A stretch of DNA of 64,000 bases from Hymenolepis diminuta (Eukaryota > Platyhelminthes > Cestoda > Cyclophyllidea > Hymenolepididae). Each line of letters starts with the position of its first letter. Position 1 is the stretch's first letter. A program made the translations under genes and the position numbers. Positions 1 to 13,506 of the stretch are shown piece by piece. The stretch spans positions 2,669,685 to 2,733,684 of the forward strand of contig CAADRB010000004.1 in NCBI GenBank assembly GCA_900708905.1, in the 5' to 3' direction. The notes beneath the pieces are model-generated. The model worked only from the letters and a program-made list of their open reading frames with translations, was not told the DNA's origin and made no database searches.

Positions 1-3000
1 GAAACTGGGTTCCTAAAAGCAAGTCTGGAGAAATCAAATTCCGCTATTAATGAACTCCAGGGAGAGAAACACGATCTTACAATGAAGGTATATTAAATGA
101 AGATTTATTTTTTTGAGAGTAAGAGATGACCAAATTATCAAGGTTGATCAGCTTTGATCTAGATAGAACTGTGTGCGCATTGTAGCTTATCGTTCACATT
201 AAAGAACTCATGCCGGGAGTAGTATAAAATAAGTGTAGCGGTCAACTTACACGTCTACTTATTCGGAGGTTACAGGTTCGACATCCGTAGGTGCTCATCC
301 AGTGAACAGTGTGACCAACTGTGCTTGTAAATATTGGTCAAAAGAGGGATATCAGAATGCGATTTTCTCATCAGAGAGATTTCAGGATGTTATTCTCCTG
401 TCCAAGACGAAATCAGTGTTGAAAAGAGCCTTCTTCAATGGAGAGTATATTTATTAAGAGAACGGGTATTGAATAAGTGAAATTCGGAAATTGTGTTGGT
501 TGGTCGCACCTTAGTCAGAAAAGGATGACAATTCTTCGATCCTCCATTTCGACATCGAGGGTGTGTTCATAAGTGGCCGTTGCTCTCATGTTGATGCCTC
601 TAATTCTCCGATGAAGTATTTCCGATGCCAGTGTGAATTTTGTTCTAGACTGAAGAAAAATTTTTGATAGAAATCTGTCGTAATATGGTCTTATTTGAAA
701 GGATTTTTTAAATCTGTGATATTTTTTAAAGATTTCTGCGCTTTCGTCGGTAGTCGAGGCAAAAAAACAACAAATCGAGAACCTCACCCATTCTCTCGCG
801 GAAATCCAAGAAGCAATCAAACAGAAGAACTCAAGTATAGAAGTGAGTTCAGTCATTCATGTTTCTTTTCTCAAGAAGTAGAAAACTGATTGATAGTCTT
901 ATCCATGATGCAGGGCATATAAGTGAATTTGCCAATAGTAATTTATTTATAACTAGCCAAAGCTGAATTAAGATGTGTGTGAAATTCACGGGTGATTCTT
1001 CCTTTCATATCTTGCTAGCCCTTATTATCTTGGATCCCTATCTCAGCGACCGTTTTGGTTCTTGAGATCCATCCTGATTCGGAGTGCGGAAGATGAGGTT
1101 GAATGATTGATAGTGGAAGTATCTATATACGGGAGGCCGATTAATTCACCCTTTATTTACAAGAAATATAGTTATTTGTAAGTTGGAAATACGGATGAAT
1201 GTATGAAACAGAGACCAGTTACTGTGGCGATATTTGCAATCCTCTTGATTATGACAATCAGCAATATCTGCACTTGTCACGTTCTCGTCAACTTTGATGG
1301 CTCAGCTACAGATTAGGAGAACAGCAGACTCCTATATTAGCTAGGTTATCAGATCAAGAACTTTGTTAGACTAATAATAAGTTTCATTTTGCATTCGGTC
1401 TTCGTTTCAGGTAAATTGAAGCCATACTATTTGAAATCAAAATAGACATCGTCTTCCAAGTTTGCTTGACTGATTATCGTCNNNNNNNNNNNNNNNNNNN
1501 NNNNNNNNNNNGGGGATTTCTTTCCGTAAACAATAAATTTGGAACAACAATGCGAGGGCATTTGGACTAAAAAGCCGGATTGCCTCAAATACGATCTTAA
1601 TTGGCTCCCATTATGGCAAATTGGGCTTCATTACATTGCCTTCTTACAAGATTGTGGTTAATCTTTCGGCCCGCTAGTCAAAATCCAGTGATTTCAATAG
1701 GATACAAAGTACTTAATAAATATTATTCCTTGTTTACTTACTTGATTTCCTGTTTTCTACAGACCTTAAACAATGAGGTGAAGAAGTGTTTGAGTAATTT
1801 TGAGGTCAAATCGAAGGAATGCTATCAACTAACGGAACAGATTGAATCCCTCAATGCGACCATCACCCAACTCATCGAAAAAGTAGTAAGTGTTTTTTAA
1901 TGTCCTTCAGGTTGAGGTTTCATTTCGATTAATTCTGGGTTAGTCAGTTCTCTAGAATAGGCCTTTAGTTTAGATCATTCTGACAATAATATTAGTATAA
2001 CGCTGCGAAGTTATCTTGTAGTTCAGTCTCACACTTCCATAAGTAAAACGATACGGAGGTGGCTTAGCTTTGATTGACCGTATTAGTGTTGTCTACGTTA
2101 TAACGGGTGAAAGTCACCGCGCATCTCTGAACCATAGTCCAAGTAAGGGCTTTCAGCTCTAGTGATGATCGTTTCCGCCACCTGATCTCCAAGTAGCCAG
2201 ATTATAGGAACACGCCACTAAGCCCGTACTAAGATGATTCCTCGTGGTTATAACGTGTTTTCGCTTTCTCATGGTTAATACTAGCGCAAGTAGGTACACA
2301 TTCACTTAAAATTTAGTGAATATATTTACGTATTTATGGACGTATGGTACCAATGTTTGACTAGTTCTGCTGCTATATGAATATCAGTACAATTAGGTTT
2401 GTATTGGCCACTTTGAGGCAACTTTAGGGGGCTCTGCTACGTTTATAAGGCTAGTTTTATCTCTCTGCTCATGACTATATTAAGATAGAAATGAATCACA
2501 GTGATATGATCAAATTCTCATTTAAATCAACCTGTCAACAAGCTCTGAGCACCACGAGCGTGAACTCACTCCCATACCCGGATATCAAATCACTAAAACT
2601 GAACTTCGAAATATGTGGGTACTTTAAAATGAATTATACTCCTTATGAGAAGGTGAACAACTCAGTGCTTTCAGATTTAAAATAAGGTAGGACTCTTCAC
2701 ACCCTGACTTCACTTTATACACCTTTTCGATTCTCCTCCTATCCATAAGTAGACTATTTTGCAATCTCACAATAAAAATTTTGCACTGCCATGGTAATAT
2801 AATATAATATCCGAGATTGATGATTGTTGTCATCAATTTTACAGCCGTAAAACTCAATACCTTCGTTACTCCTCACCACCAATTATGAGAGTATTCTATT
2901 TTAACTCAAAGAACTCATTTAGCTGAACGTATTGTCAATAGCATTGCACTACTATTTAGAAGATATGCTGTCTCGAAATTAGGTTATTGTTTTTTAAGCA

Positions 3001-6000
3001 ATAGATTGTCTGTCTTCATGCCACGTTTAAATCTCTTCGTTAGATCACCGTCGTTTTCATATTTTCCAAATTTTATTTTGGACTACTGGGTTACTTCTTT
3101 GCCTTATTTTAGGGTCATCCATCTCCCATTCATATTTTTCGAAAGCATGGCGTTCGTCATGAGGAAAGAGTTAAGCAGTTTACTCTACAATTTAAGTCTC
3201 TTGGAATGGTATACATGTCCCATTTAAATTATCCTTTGAGAAATGGTGACTGGGATACGATTGACTTCTCCCTTTCGTCAAGTGTATCTCGTTTGTCTAT
3301 CTAAATGGCTGTAATTGACACAATATTACTTCTCTCTGGGGCCTTGTAAGTCACAATTACAATCTAGTTTGAGTAACAAACGAACAACAGTGTTCTATTT
3401 TCGGAACGCTGTATAGAATTTGATTCACCTTTTCTGATTTGTAGAAGCCATTATAATGACTTATCCAACCATTTACTTCTTACCCATTTCTCCCTCCCCT
3501 TCTCTTCCTCTTTTCATCCACCTAGACACTCTAGTAGTGTAGATTAATAACGCGCAAGGAAAAGAAAGAACAGATAATAGTTATTGACGTGCTGTAATCT
3601 CTGCTCGCCAATCAATCCTTCCTGCACTTTATCCCATTCTCTCTCTCTCTCTCCCTCTCCACGCATACAAATACACGCAATTACCATTTAACGCTCTTTT
3701 TATCTTGATGTTTCTCTCTATTCTCTCACCACGACCGTGGCGCCGGTACCTTGCCCATCAATATTAACCTCTTTCTCATGGATTGTATCTCGATCGAAGG
3801 AGAGTTGGGTTACGCGCATATACGAAGGAATTTATTGTAACCAGATGCCTATATTTTAGTGTTTAGAAAAGGCGTTATTTGTATTTGGTCCTTCAGGAGA
3901 CTTATTTTACTGCAATGTCATTTGTGTTATTGTATCCGTCAGAATATTAGGAGCTGCTTGTATAAGCCCCTAATTAATGGTAAATTTATCAATCGTTCCG
4001 ATAGAGTCTCTGAATAGTAAAGAAGAAGAGAGTCATTGTTGACATTCTATTCCATTAGTGGCTGTTTCTTTTTTAAATATTTGATGGTAAGAATAGCACG
4101 AACTCATTCATATTGAATTGGAATGCTCCGATTGTAGCAAAAGAACTCCATAGATAACAATCATACAGTCCTCACAAGCCTTATCTTTTGTATAACGTGT
4201 GTGTGCGAAAATTTGATCTCTTATGAATCTAACATTTACCTAGTTTCAGCAGAAACTTATTTATCACCAATGATCATTTATCCCAGCAAATGGGATTTTT
4301 ATGACAGTTTTTGTTGGCAAGAAAGGTCCATTATACCTAATTTTATAAAAGAAGCTTGTTGCAAGAGCTCGGATCAAGAAAGACCTATTTGATTTTATAT
4401 CTGTTAGGACCAGCAGTCTAAATACCGAGCGAATCTAATGGGATATTTGCACACCCACCTACCGTCTAATGCGAACCAGCACTGCTTGTCATGACGATCA
4501 CTAGGCGTATTGAACTCAAGACATCTGGCTTTGCATATATGCACGTTGGCCGTTACGCCACTAGAATTTTGTATAGTTCAATAAGCAGGTTCAGCTGACA
4601 AGGAAAATGCCGAATTCTAATACTCTCATTATCTAACCCCGTTTGTTCAATCCCAATTTCAGCAAGATACCGAAACCCGTCTGACGAGTTCTCTGGAATC
4701 AGAAAAGGCCCTCAAAACGAAGCTGATTGAGATAGAAGGTATTCTCATTACTCAACGTTCAACACTTGAAACCCACGAGGATACAGTCGCTGAACTTGAA
4801 GCCAAATTGGCCAGTGCTCTAGCCGAAAACCAGACTCTGGTCGATCAGATTATCGAAGGCCAAAATAAGTCTGAGCAGTTGGAGTCTGTTCTACAAACGA
4901 CACACCAGGAAATGGACGGATTTCAACGAATTGTCCTTGATCTGGGACGGCAGAATCAAGCTCTTCAGGTAAGGATTATCTCCCCATCCCCACATTTATG
5001 ACCAAATTCGTTTGTTTTAGATCCAATTAGAACGGTGGACTAATCGGCAGTGGGTGTCTGATGACTCGGCTGTGACTTGCACTAGCTGCAACAAGGAATT
5101 TACGATCAGCATTCGAAAGGTATGATCATTGAATCTTTCAAATGTAACAGTGTTTCCTCAAACCGCCACTAATTAAGTAAAACTGTTAAATAAAGAAGTA
5201 ATTTGAAAGGAAACCTATGGAAAAAACAATTTGTAGATTTAAATAACTCGTGTATTTTAAGTCTGTCGAGAGAAGTCATGAAATAATTTTCGTCGAAAAA
5301 CGGTCTATCAGGTTGTAACAGAAGTTCTGTCCATTTATTTAATTTGGATTTAAGTGAAAGTTTTGTCAAAAATATATTTTTTGGTGTTCAACATAGTCAC
5401 CATTTTTATTAATTACATCTTCCCATCTTGCCATAGGCTTTCTGATTCCTTCTTCACAGAATTTAGCCGGTTTAGATTTAAAAAAAAAGAAACTAGTTTC
5501 TTCATTTCGACCTCTTCTCTTGAAGTAAGCCTTTAAAGTTCCATTAAATGATTCTGTAAGCTCCTGACAAGATGCAAATCGGTTGGTGCAAGATGGGGAG
5601 AATATGGTGGGTGATTCATGACTTCCCAGCCAAATTCTTCAAAGGGGTGTTTGGTTGCTCTTGAAGTGTAGGGTCTGCCATTGGCATGGTACAGAATCAC
5701 TCCTTTTTGATTGATAAAAGAAGGCCGTTTTTCCTGCTTTTAAACGAGCTAGCTGCTGACAGTAAACTTCAAATGTTATTGTTTGATCGTCACCCATTAG
5801 TTCATAATAACCGATTCCCATCATATCCTACCATACACACAAAAGAATTTGTTTCGGATGCAGTCAGGTTCTCGGTTTGGAAGTGGAATTGGCTTTGAAT
5901 CACGGCTTAGCCACTGTCTTTTGCGTTTAACACTGTTGTTAAAGATCCACTTCTCGTCGCTGTCAGTTATGATTCAGTCTAAAAAAAGTGCCTGAAGTTC

Positions 6001-7369
6001 GGTTCACGAGAACGCAGTGAAACACAACAGGTAACACATTGTTGCTTGTTGATTTTCGACAAATTGTGTGGGACCCATTTGCCAGCCTTTGAGACTTTTC
6101 CGGTCAAGTCTTTTCACTTCCCCATATATGGTCATATGGCTTACGTTAAAGGTGTCTGTTCAGTTCTCTAGTAGTTCTCGGTTCGTCTTTCAGGCTGAAG
6201 TCATCTCTTTTGAAAGCACCTGCAGAAAACCATCTTCTACAGGTCTTTTCAATTACAACATCAAATGCGTAAGTGTCTCTGAGTGTCTTCGCTGCTGAGC
6301 TTGCGATATTTCCTTGATGAAATTTAAACAGTAAAATATGCCTGATATGCTCTTTATTTGGAGTGTACATTAGGGCTATAAATAGTTATTAATAACGATA
6401 AGTATCGCACAATCTGAAGGAAGAAATATTATTTTATTAATTACTATAGATAAGCATACAACATTAACAAGCTAAATTGAAGTAATTGTGCCCTAGACAC
6501 ACAGCTCAAAATTGGACAGAACTTCTGTTACAGCCCGATAATATTCATTTCGAATCTGACAAATAAATCCACTTCCATATCTGAAATTTCTAGCTTCTAG
6601 AAGGCAGTCTAAGAGGTGAATTGGTTTTCTCGATCAGCACCAACATTAACCTTTTGTCACCGTGTAATTGAGCCGTTTTGAGTAAAATTGTCTATTTTGG
6701 CAATCTTGCTAATTTTTGAACTTTAGTTTTGTACGCCTTTTTAGAAACTTAAGAACTCTTACCAGCTAAGTAGCAATAATTTGTCTGCAACTTAGTCCCA
6801 CAACCGTTATTTACATTTAAGAGGGGTTCAAGCTCATGAAAAAGGCATCATATTTCAGTGAATAGAAGATTTTTAGGGGCTTCCTGACTAATTCGTATCA
6901 ACTAAATTTTAAGGTAGAATCTTCTAAACTCTTTTAGGTGAGCGTTTTCTTGGGTTGAGGTGTAGCACTATGGAACATCATTGGAGAGAAACTCGAATTC
7001 TGCCACAACCAATGTAGTTGGCTAATCTGCTCACTAGATGTATCCCAATGGACATCATGGCCATGACCTCTGCATAAATTGGAAGGAACTCTATTTAAGA
7101 ACAAATAGGAATTTATGAGAATTGATTATTCAAGATATTGATTACCATAAACCACGGCAACTACTGAGAGCGTTTTAGATTCTAATGATTTTGTCTTGCT
7201 TAAATAATATTGTCTTTTCTAGTGAGTTCTTTTTATGTAGCATCATTGTCGCCACTGTGGAAAAGTGTTCTGTAATGCCTGTTCATCCAAAAAGACTGCA
7301 ACGACAGCTTCCAAGGATCCACAACGAGTCTGCGATGCATGTTTCACCGAGCTCACTGGTTCTCGGTAG
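1..7369 (+). CDS. EEA1: EEA1-like early endosome antigen 1, C-terminal part (FYVE zinc finger), 5' end outside window
   Basis: Early-endosome tether that binds PI3P through a C-terminal FYVE domain (family knowledge). Exons read by eye: 1-87, 732-842, 1763-1885, 4663-4968, 5021-5119 and 7241-7369, all phase 0 with GT/AG borders, giving 284 residues that run off the left edge. The first four exons are Gln/Glu/Leu-rich coiled coil. The last two give a full FYVE finger: WVSD (the WxxD motif), the pair CTSC, then RKHHCRHCG made across the final splice junction (the R+HHC+xCG lipid-binding patch), CNAC, RVCDAC and a stop 10 residues later. A C-terminal FYVE directly after a coiled coil is the EEA1 layout rather than RUFY or HRS. 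The last intron (5120-7240) holds a mariner relic; the intron at 1886-4662 is repeat-rich. An exon could be hidden by the assembly gap at 1482-1511. The identity of the finger is secure; orthology is very likely. Confidence 0.87.
227..292 (+). repeat. tRNA-derived SINE-like fragment
   Basis: A B-box-like GGTTCGACATCC at 275-286 follows an A-box-like TAGCGGTCAAC at 236 with tRNA-like spacing. No cloverleaf can be folded convincingly, so I read it as a SINE head and not a tRNA gene. It lies in an EEA1 intron. Confidence 0.45.
1482..1511. other. assembly gap (30 Ns)
   Basis: A run of 30 undetermined bases inside the EEA1 intron 843-1762. True length is unknown, so that intron's size and any exon in it cannot be judged. 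Confidence 0.99.
3639..3660. repeat. CT-rich microsatellite
   Basis: Short run of CT dinucleotides with two interruptions inside an EEA1 intron. Confidence 0.85.
4495..4568 (-). repeat. tRNA-derived SINE-like fragment
   Basis: On the minus strand an A-box-like TGGCGTAACGG (from 4560) is followed by a B-box-like GAGTTCAATACGCC (4517-4504). The flank TAGTGGCGTA also opens the copy near 7.8 kb, which argues for one repeat family rather than chance. Confidence 0.45.
5330..6375 (-). mobile_element. Degenerate mariner-family transposase relic in the last EEA1 intron
   Basis: Mariner DNA transposons move by cut-and-paste using a DDD-type transposase. The minus strand keeps the N-terminal part at 6370-6146 (PNKEHIRHILLFKFHQGN, then RRWFSAG and DFSLKDEPR), the middle at about 6110-5840 (KVSKAGKWVPHNLS, DEKWIFNN, VKRKRQW), a third piece at 5824-5639 (YYELMGDDQTITFEVYCQQL) and the end at about 5480-5360 (SKPAKFCEEGIRK, RWEDVIN, NGDY). 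These follow the usual order of a mariner transposase of about 345 residues, but stops and frame changes separate them, so it is inactive. No convincing terminal inverted repeats or TA duplication were found. It is antisense to EEA1. Confidence 0.85.
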
Positions 7370-7803
7370 AAATTCTGTGGGTAATTCCTCATCGGTCGTT
7401 TTTTTACCTCGCTAACTCGTGCTGAAATACAATCATCTTGGAGAATGCTTTTGATTTGTAATTAATGATCGAGCTGTTAAATTAATGTTGAGATTGACCT
7501 GACTCTTTTTGTATGTGTGAAATGTGGGCGAAGAGGAAAGAATTTCATGTCCTCCTTGAATGACTACTTTTTATTCAGCCACGATTTTGAATGCCAGCTT
7601 TAACTAGTGTAATTGAATTTTGATTTGATTAAATTGCCTATTTCGAATCTGTATCATTTAATGATCTATACCTTGCGTTTTTCCGGATATACGGCATGTT
7701 GGTAATTGAGACCACTATTCACCCGGTCAAGTGAAGAAAAAATTTAGAATTTCGACCCCAAAATACTGCCCCTCCTCATAAGATGAGCGCTAGAGAGTTT
7801 TTT

Positions 7804-7880
7804 CTAGTGGCGTAGGGGTCAACAACTACATTTATCAAGTTAGAGATCACGAGGTCAGTGCTCATTGGTGCACACCTAAT
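7804..7880 (+). repeat. tRNA-derived SINE-like fragment
   Basis: Starts with CTAGTGGCGTAGGGGTCAAC, an A-box-like stretch shared with the minus-strand fragment at 4.5 kb, and about 30 bases later has GAGGTCAGTGCTC, a decayed B box. Confidence 0.4.
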
Positions 7881-9489
7881 TTATAACTGTACTTACCAAT
7901 TCAGATAGACAAGAGGGGTAGCAGTATACGGCTTTGTCCTCAGAACGGCTCCAGGATGTATTCGCTCTAGCTCTTTCATGGGAGAATTTTTTTCCTCTAA
8001 CGGACTTTGAATTATCCAAAATCAAAAGGTATGTTGATACGTCGCAGAAGCATCTCAGAATATGGGTTGAAAATCCGGAAGAATAAAAGTCGAATAGCTG
8101 ACTACCTATTTTTTTATTTCATTTTTGAATAGAGTATTAAGGGAAATGGATTTTGATTAGCCGAAAATTGGACAGATGGGCACATAAATTCAACTTAACA
8201 ACGTGTTAGGGTTGAAGTGTTCGATCCTGGACAGTGCAGTTTTTTATTTTGAGTAGCGAATTGGACGTTTTGTTCAAGAGACCTATTTTAGTCGAGGTAT
8301 CTTTGTCCACCATGTTACGCTGAATCTCAGCTTTGGTGACGCTTTCTAATTAACTGAAGACGTTATCATTAACCGTGGCAATGCAATTATCGTGCAAGTT
8401 TTTATCGTTGGAAGGCATCTGAGTTTTCAAAGTAGATAAATAGTTTAGTAAGGGATAAATGGATGGGAGAAGGTAGTAGGAGTATTTAATAAAGTTGAGA
8501 TTTAAATTTTGTTATAGTTGAATTATGGAGGCGTTAAGGCATCTACTTTTCCACGAGAGATATAATTCACCTCAGGAATTGATTCTCGAGTAACTGTACG
8601 GAGTTCGTATCTGCGATGCTCAGAGCACGTTGCTTATTTGATTTAACTGCATGATTAAATTTTAAATTTGGGAGAGCTCACTAGTGCTTGCTTAGAATGA
8701 ATGTTTTGAATTTTAGTAAAGAGGAGCGATATTGGTGGTTAAAAGTTTGAATCGAAATTGTCCGTAGAAAATTTTCCAGACAATGCAAAACGTCAGTCAA
8801 ACTTTTAAGGGGGGAGGGGGGAGTAGATGAAATTTAAGCTAACTTATTCCAGCTACTTATTTAATTACCTTTCCTTTAAATAAACAACTGAACAAGTTCA
8901 ATCCCAGTTCAGAGACTCCATTGAAGTTACAATTAAACGTCTTATATTAGGTTCATGAGATGACTCAGTAAATACTAAGTTGGCTCGACACCCGTTTTTT
9001 CTTAACACCTGATCGTTTACTTATTACTTTAAATAACCATGGTCTTGAAAATTGTGATGTATCATCTAAACCTGTGAAATAGCAGAATAATCCTATTAAG
9101 GATGAAATGGGGGTCGAATGGGCAAGAGTTTATTTTGAAATCTGGACACATTGATTGGTCTACTTTCGTATAAGGGCTGTAATCCGCTTTGTGATAGCCC
9201 AAATTTGCAAATCTCAATTTTCATAATTTGACTCCTGGATGTCAGGATATGACCAGTTGATTTGATTAGTAACTGGTTAGTCAAAACACAGCTAAGTGCG
9301 TGCCGTTGAGAGTAGCAAGGACGTTTCAAACATATCAGAACTTATCCAAGACGATCTCTAATGGTAAAGGGTAAATGTTATAACAATCTAACTACGTTAA
9401 CTATATGTTTTTTTATTTTATTTAGCCATAGTAAGGCGAGAATATTTACAATTTTTAATTATATGAAGCAACTGAAATGATTTGAGAAA

Positions 9490-9575
9490 GTCGATCAAAG
9501 GATAAAGGTAAGGGGACCAAAAAGATGCTTAGAGCAACGTCAAGTTGTCAAAGAGTCTTACTTGCAAAATTCAAA
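9490..9575 (+). repeat. Dispersed repeat A, short copy
   Basis: Contains AGAGCAACGTCAAG followed by TCAAAGAGTCTTAC, the core also seen at 43.2 and 59.1 kb (plus) and 61.4 kb (minus). The upstream GATAAAGG and GGGACCAAAAAGATG also match. Confidence 0.6.
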
Positions 9576-10804
9576 TTTCATGATGCATTGCCTGAATTAC
9601 AGCAAATTTTTGTCAATAATTTTCAGTGATTATTGAATGCTTTAATCATTATGGTCGGTCTCGCCACTTCACTTCATTTTCTTCACGTCGCTGAGAAGCC
9701 GAAATGCTCTAACATGATTTTCAGTAGCTTCCAGTTTTAAAACAACAGAGATGGGAAAGCAAAGCTTCGTGTAATAAAGCCAAAATGAGCTGAACGGACA
9801 CGGAAAGAATTCCGTCTCTTCATGGAATCGCTGACGATTATGCAGTGCAGTTCAAAATGTTGTGTAAAATTTGAATATATTGTGCCATCGTAATTCACCT
9901 TTAATGAACTTTACTATGTTGAAACATTTTGGCTAGTATTACCAAGCTGTTCTTATCACAATAGGAGTTAAATTAATCGACAACTCAATTCAGTCAACTG
10001 TCAAGTACATATTACAGAACCTAAAGCGTTAAATTACTATAAAAATATTAAGAAGCTAGTGAAATAAGACAATTTCAATACTCTCAATTTAATTTTTTCA
10101 CTTTTTTATTTCTACACTTTTTATTGGCCTATTTTAGATTTTACCGCGGTCAAAATTTATCCGTTGGTTAAAACTCTTAAAATGTTTGCTTTTCTACGGG
10201 TAATAATAATGAACCATACATTTTCTTACATGCTTTCTCCCTTTTTCCGTCTTTTCAATTTCTCTACCAGTACGCTTATTATCTATGCTATAATATCTAT
10301 ATTTTTAAGTTTCCCTCCGATTTATTACAAATGCACTATCCACAAGATGATACCAGAAATAGTTCAAAACCGTTGCATTTGAATACGATACTTTATCTGA
10401 AATCATAATTTCCAAGTCTTTGCAGTTTTAACCTCATTTTTATGCTGTCTATTACCAATGTAGGATAGAGAACATAGCCCTCATAACTCCCACAAACATA
10501 AAGAGATCAAGGTAGAAAAGGGACAACGTGTATGACAAAGAAGACAGAGAAAAGCTCGAAACGCAGGTGCTAGATAATTAAGACAAGTTAAAAAGAAAAT
10601 GGAGTGAGAGAGACTGACTAGAGTTCGGAGGAAGTAAAATTAAATATGAAGTGAGGAGAAAAGTGAGCCGCGATTGCTATTCGCTTATCGATTTTAATCT
10701 ATTTTCTACATCTTTTAACCTTTAAGCAGTTTACCCCAGTTTTTACCTGTGTTTTTAACATTGCTCTAAAATTGAGCTATCTTTTCTCCCCCTTCTATTC
10801 TCTC

Positions 10805-10826
10805 ATTATTATTATTATTATTATTT
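10805..10826. repeat. ATT microsatellite
   Basis: About seven uninterrupted ATT units. Confidence 0.9.
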
Positions 10827-11334
10827 TCCACGGTAGCACAAACAATTTTAATTATAGAAAAAATCTGATTAAGACATATAACGAGGAAGGGGATTAAGAA
10901 GGTGCAGAAGGTGTCTCATTATGTTTGAATTAGTCAAACACTGAGTTCTCCAATGTTATCATAGGGAGTAAGCATCACTTAGTATTATCCTATTATTCAC
11001 ATTTCATTAACTGACTCCCAAATTCAGGGGTGAGATTGTGTTCACAATATTCAGAACTCATTGATAACTGGTTTCATCCTGTGATTAGTCATGCCAATTT
11101 ACTGCGGTTTTCTTGCAGCCAAGAACAAATAGATGGTATAAACAAAGGTTTTTAACATGGTGTTGTTCAGTTGAATACGCTGACTAGTTGTCTCCAGATT
11201 TTATCAATCTATTTCTTAAACCAGAGCTCTTTAGCTGCAGGGGACTTAACAGACGGTAAGGTATCCAGAGTTTTCCTCGTGCTATATTGATGGTCATAAA
11301 GCACTCTTGTGGTTTTCAGTGAACTTCATTCTTT

Positions 11335-11718
11335 TTAAATACCTTTTTTTATCATAAATACTAAGATCAAGTGCATAGGAGCGAAATCCCACAAAAATAA
11401 CGGCACCGATACTCCAAAAACGATGCAATATATAAACGAGGTAATATTTATGCCCCTGAGGTTAAAATTCGTGGGAAAAATTGCGCACTTCTCCAACAGC
11501 AGCCCCAGAAAATAATTTAAATGAGTAAATATGAGGCAGAGATAGGGTGTACCCAAACCTCGCAGCAGCAATACTACCCATATCTCCTTGTACTTTTTTA
11601 CGAACGAAAATTTTGGGGTATGCACACCCATCAAAATAACGCGAGAAATAAAATAAGCATTTAGATTACCGCATTGCGCAATCTCTTTGGTTGAGTAGAC
11701 TATCATTTGCCCTCGAGT
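11335..11718 (-). pseudogene. Sideroflexin-like exon or fragment, divergent
   Basis: A 128-codon open frame on the minus strand that starts right after a strong acceptor (TTTCTTCTTTAG, phase 0) and ends in a stop at 11335. Two blocks recall the C-terminal half of sideroflexins (mitochondrial serine/amino-acid carriers): YSTKEIAQ...ISRVILM resembles the family's SK/ANAA...SRxxLM helix, and LLEKCAIFP...FGVSVPLFLWDFAP resembles LEKxAF...FGxxxPLxxxLFPQ. The spacer between them is about 30 residues longer than usual and several conserved prolines are missing. No upstream exon or methionine-led start is visible. It is either a decayed paralogue or a chance resemblance; a comparison with full-length sideroflexins would decide. 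Confidence 0.3.
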
Positions 11719-13506
11719 CTAAAGAAGAAACTTAGCGTGCACTAACAAAATTCACAATAAGTTTAATCCGTAAGTATCAAGAAGCGTTTGCCATTTGCTC
11801 TGGGAGAGATTTCCAAATAATCATTTCTAAAATCCCCCGAAATGTCAACAAGTTCTGCGAACTGGAAAATAATCTCCCCTGGTGTTCATATCGTCACCAG
11901 TCAGGTTGCCATTGTCTATACTTGGCACAAGGGAAATTTGCTTCCTCAAACCTATTAAAGCAGTTCAGAAAATTGAACTAACAAACAAACATCCAAAAAT
12001 AACAAGAAAACCAGTTGATCATATTTCCTTCCTCTCCTAACCCTAATTCAAAATTCGGAATCTAGGCATTCGGTTAATCAACGGTTGGCAAGAATAGCTG
12101 TTTTTTCTCAATTAATTAAGTTCGTTAAATGAATAAATTGTATTATAGTTACAGTTTAGACAGTGGGTGTAAAATTCACTGAGAAGATCTAGGTGAAAAT
12201 GGAGATCAGGAGATTTCTGCAAAACGCAGGTTGCTATTGACACGGATTTGTCCTTATAGCCTTTTAAATCGCCTTTTATTTGCAGCCCAACTTTAAAGGC
12301 TCCTGAGAAACATTTTCAGATGTGTTATTTTTTGAAATTCAACATCTCGCAAACGAGCTCACATTCGTCCGATAATGAAAGAGGGCACAGACCCGAACTG
12401 ACCAGTTTGAAAGATTGGATGGTGGTTCTACTTTAAATTATTGGGCTCAGCTTCTATTTGCAGACATTATAAGTCAATTTATTGACCAATCAATCATACC
12501 TAATGGTTAGAAAAGTCATTTAAACTAATTTTACCTCTAATAGAGATCCTGATTGCAAGAAAACCAGCCAGAATCCTTTGTTATGTCCTATTTCAGAGAC
12601 TTTCAAGCAATATGTGACTTCCAACTTTTATTCTACCCTTTTTTAAATTCTTGAACTGGCAATAATTACCTGAGACAGAAAAATAGACACCAAAAAATGT
12701 TCAAAGGATGAATAAATCACCAATTATCCAATCGTTTGTAGGATCCTTTACGGATGAAAATCATGATTGATCTTTTTGTCAGCACACTTTATCGATTCCG
12801 AGAACAAAAACTCCTTAAATAATTTGTCATCTTGAGTAGAACAATGATTAAGATCCAAAAGTAGCCCTAAAAATTAATATTATTACTTTATTTTTCCCTT
12901 CCTAACTCAAAATTTAAGGCTATAAATATACATGAATTTGATTGTCCAACTAGTATGATCCATTCCACCTTTATAAATAATTAATAATAAAATCCACTTC
13001 ATCTACATAAATCCTCTATTTTTAAATTTGTATAAATAAATATTTTGCCACTGAGTCCTTATGATCAATAAAAACAAAAAGGTAATGTTCCTATGACAAA
13101 TACGATTTGAAAATAAAGATGTATAGCTTTAAACATCTTCGTTGAATACATTATGCGAAGACTATTTACTTTCTGAGAGAAAGTCTCTGATGGATAATCT
13201 TCTGTTACCGGAAGAAATAGATATACTACGATATCCTGATCAAACTATCAGATCAATTCACCTCTAGACACCGCAATAGGAACTATCATGAAGAAGGTTG
13301 GGCGACTGATCATGTCGTCTAAACTTTTGAATGTCAATTTGCAGTAAACTGCTCCTATTGAATAAAGTGCAGAAAACCTCTTGAATCCATGGCGTATGGT
13401 GTGGTGATGCCTAACTTCTCTCTAATCTCCTGTTTTTCATTGTATAGTTTTGCTTTGGCAAGGGTAATAAAAATCCGTAAAGAACCGCTTACTCAAGCAA
13501 TTGTCT

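Larger units (their letters stand above)
1886..4662 (+). other. EEA1 intron with no recognised gene
   Basis: This 2.8-kb intron carries a short CT microsatellite (3639-3660), degenerate repeat matter and a SINE-like fragment near its end. Short open frames at 2491-2685, 2624-2857, 3006-3227 and 4201-4392 lack exon-like splice borders or recognisable motifs. Confidence 0.6.
7370..11334. other. Non-coding interval 3' of EEA1, repeats only
   Basis: No open frame here has exon-like borders or family motifs. It contains the EEA1 3' flank, a SINE-like fragment at 7.8 kb, a purine run of mostly G at 8811-8825, a copy of dispersed repeat A at about 9.5 kb and an ATT microsatellite at 10805-10826. 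Confidence 0.6.

Noticed and set aside
6068..6298. Plus-strand frame at 6.1-6.3 kb
   Set aside because: Shadow of the mariner transposase on the other strand.
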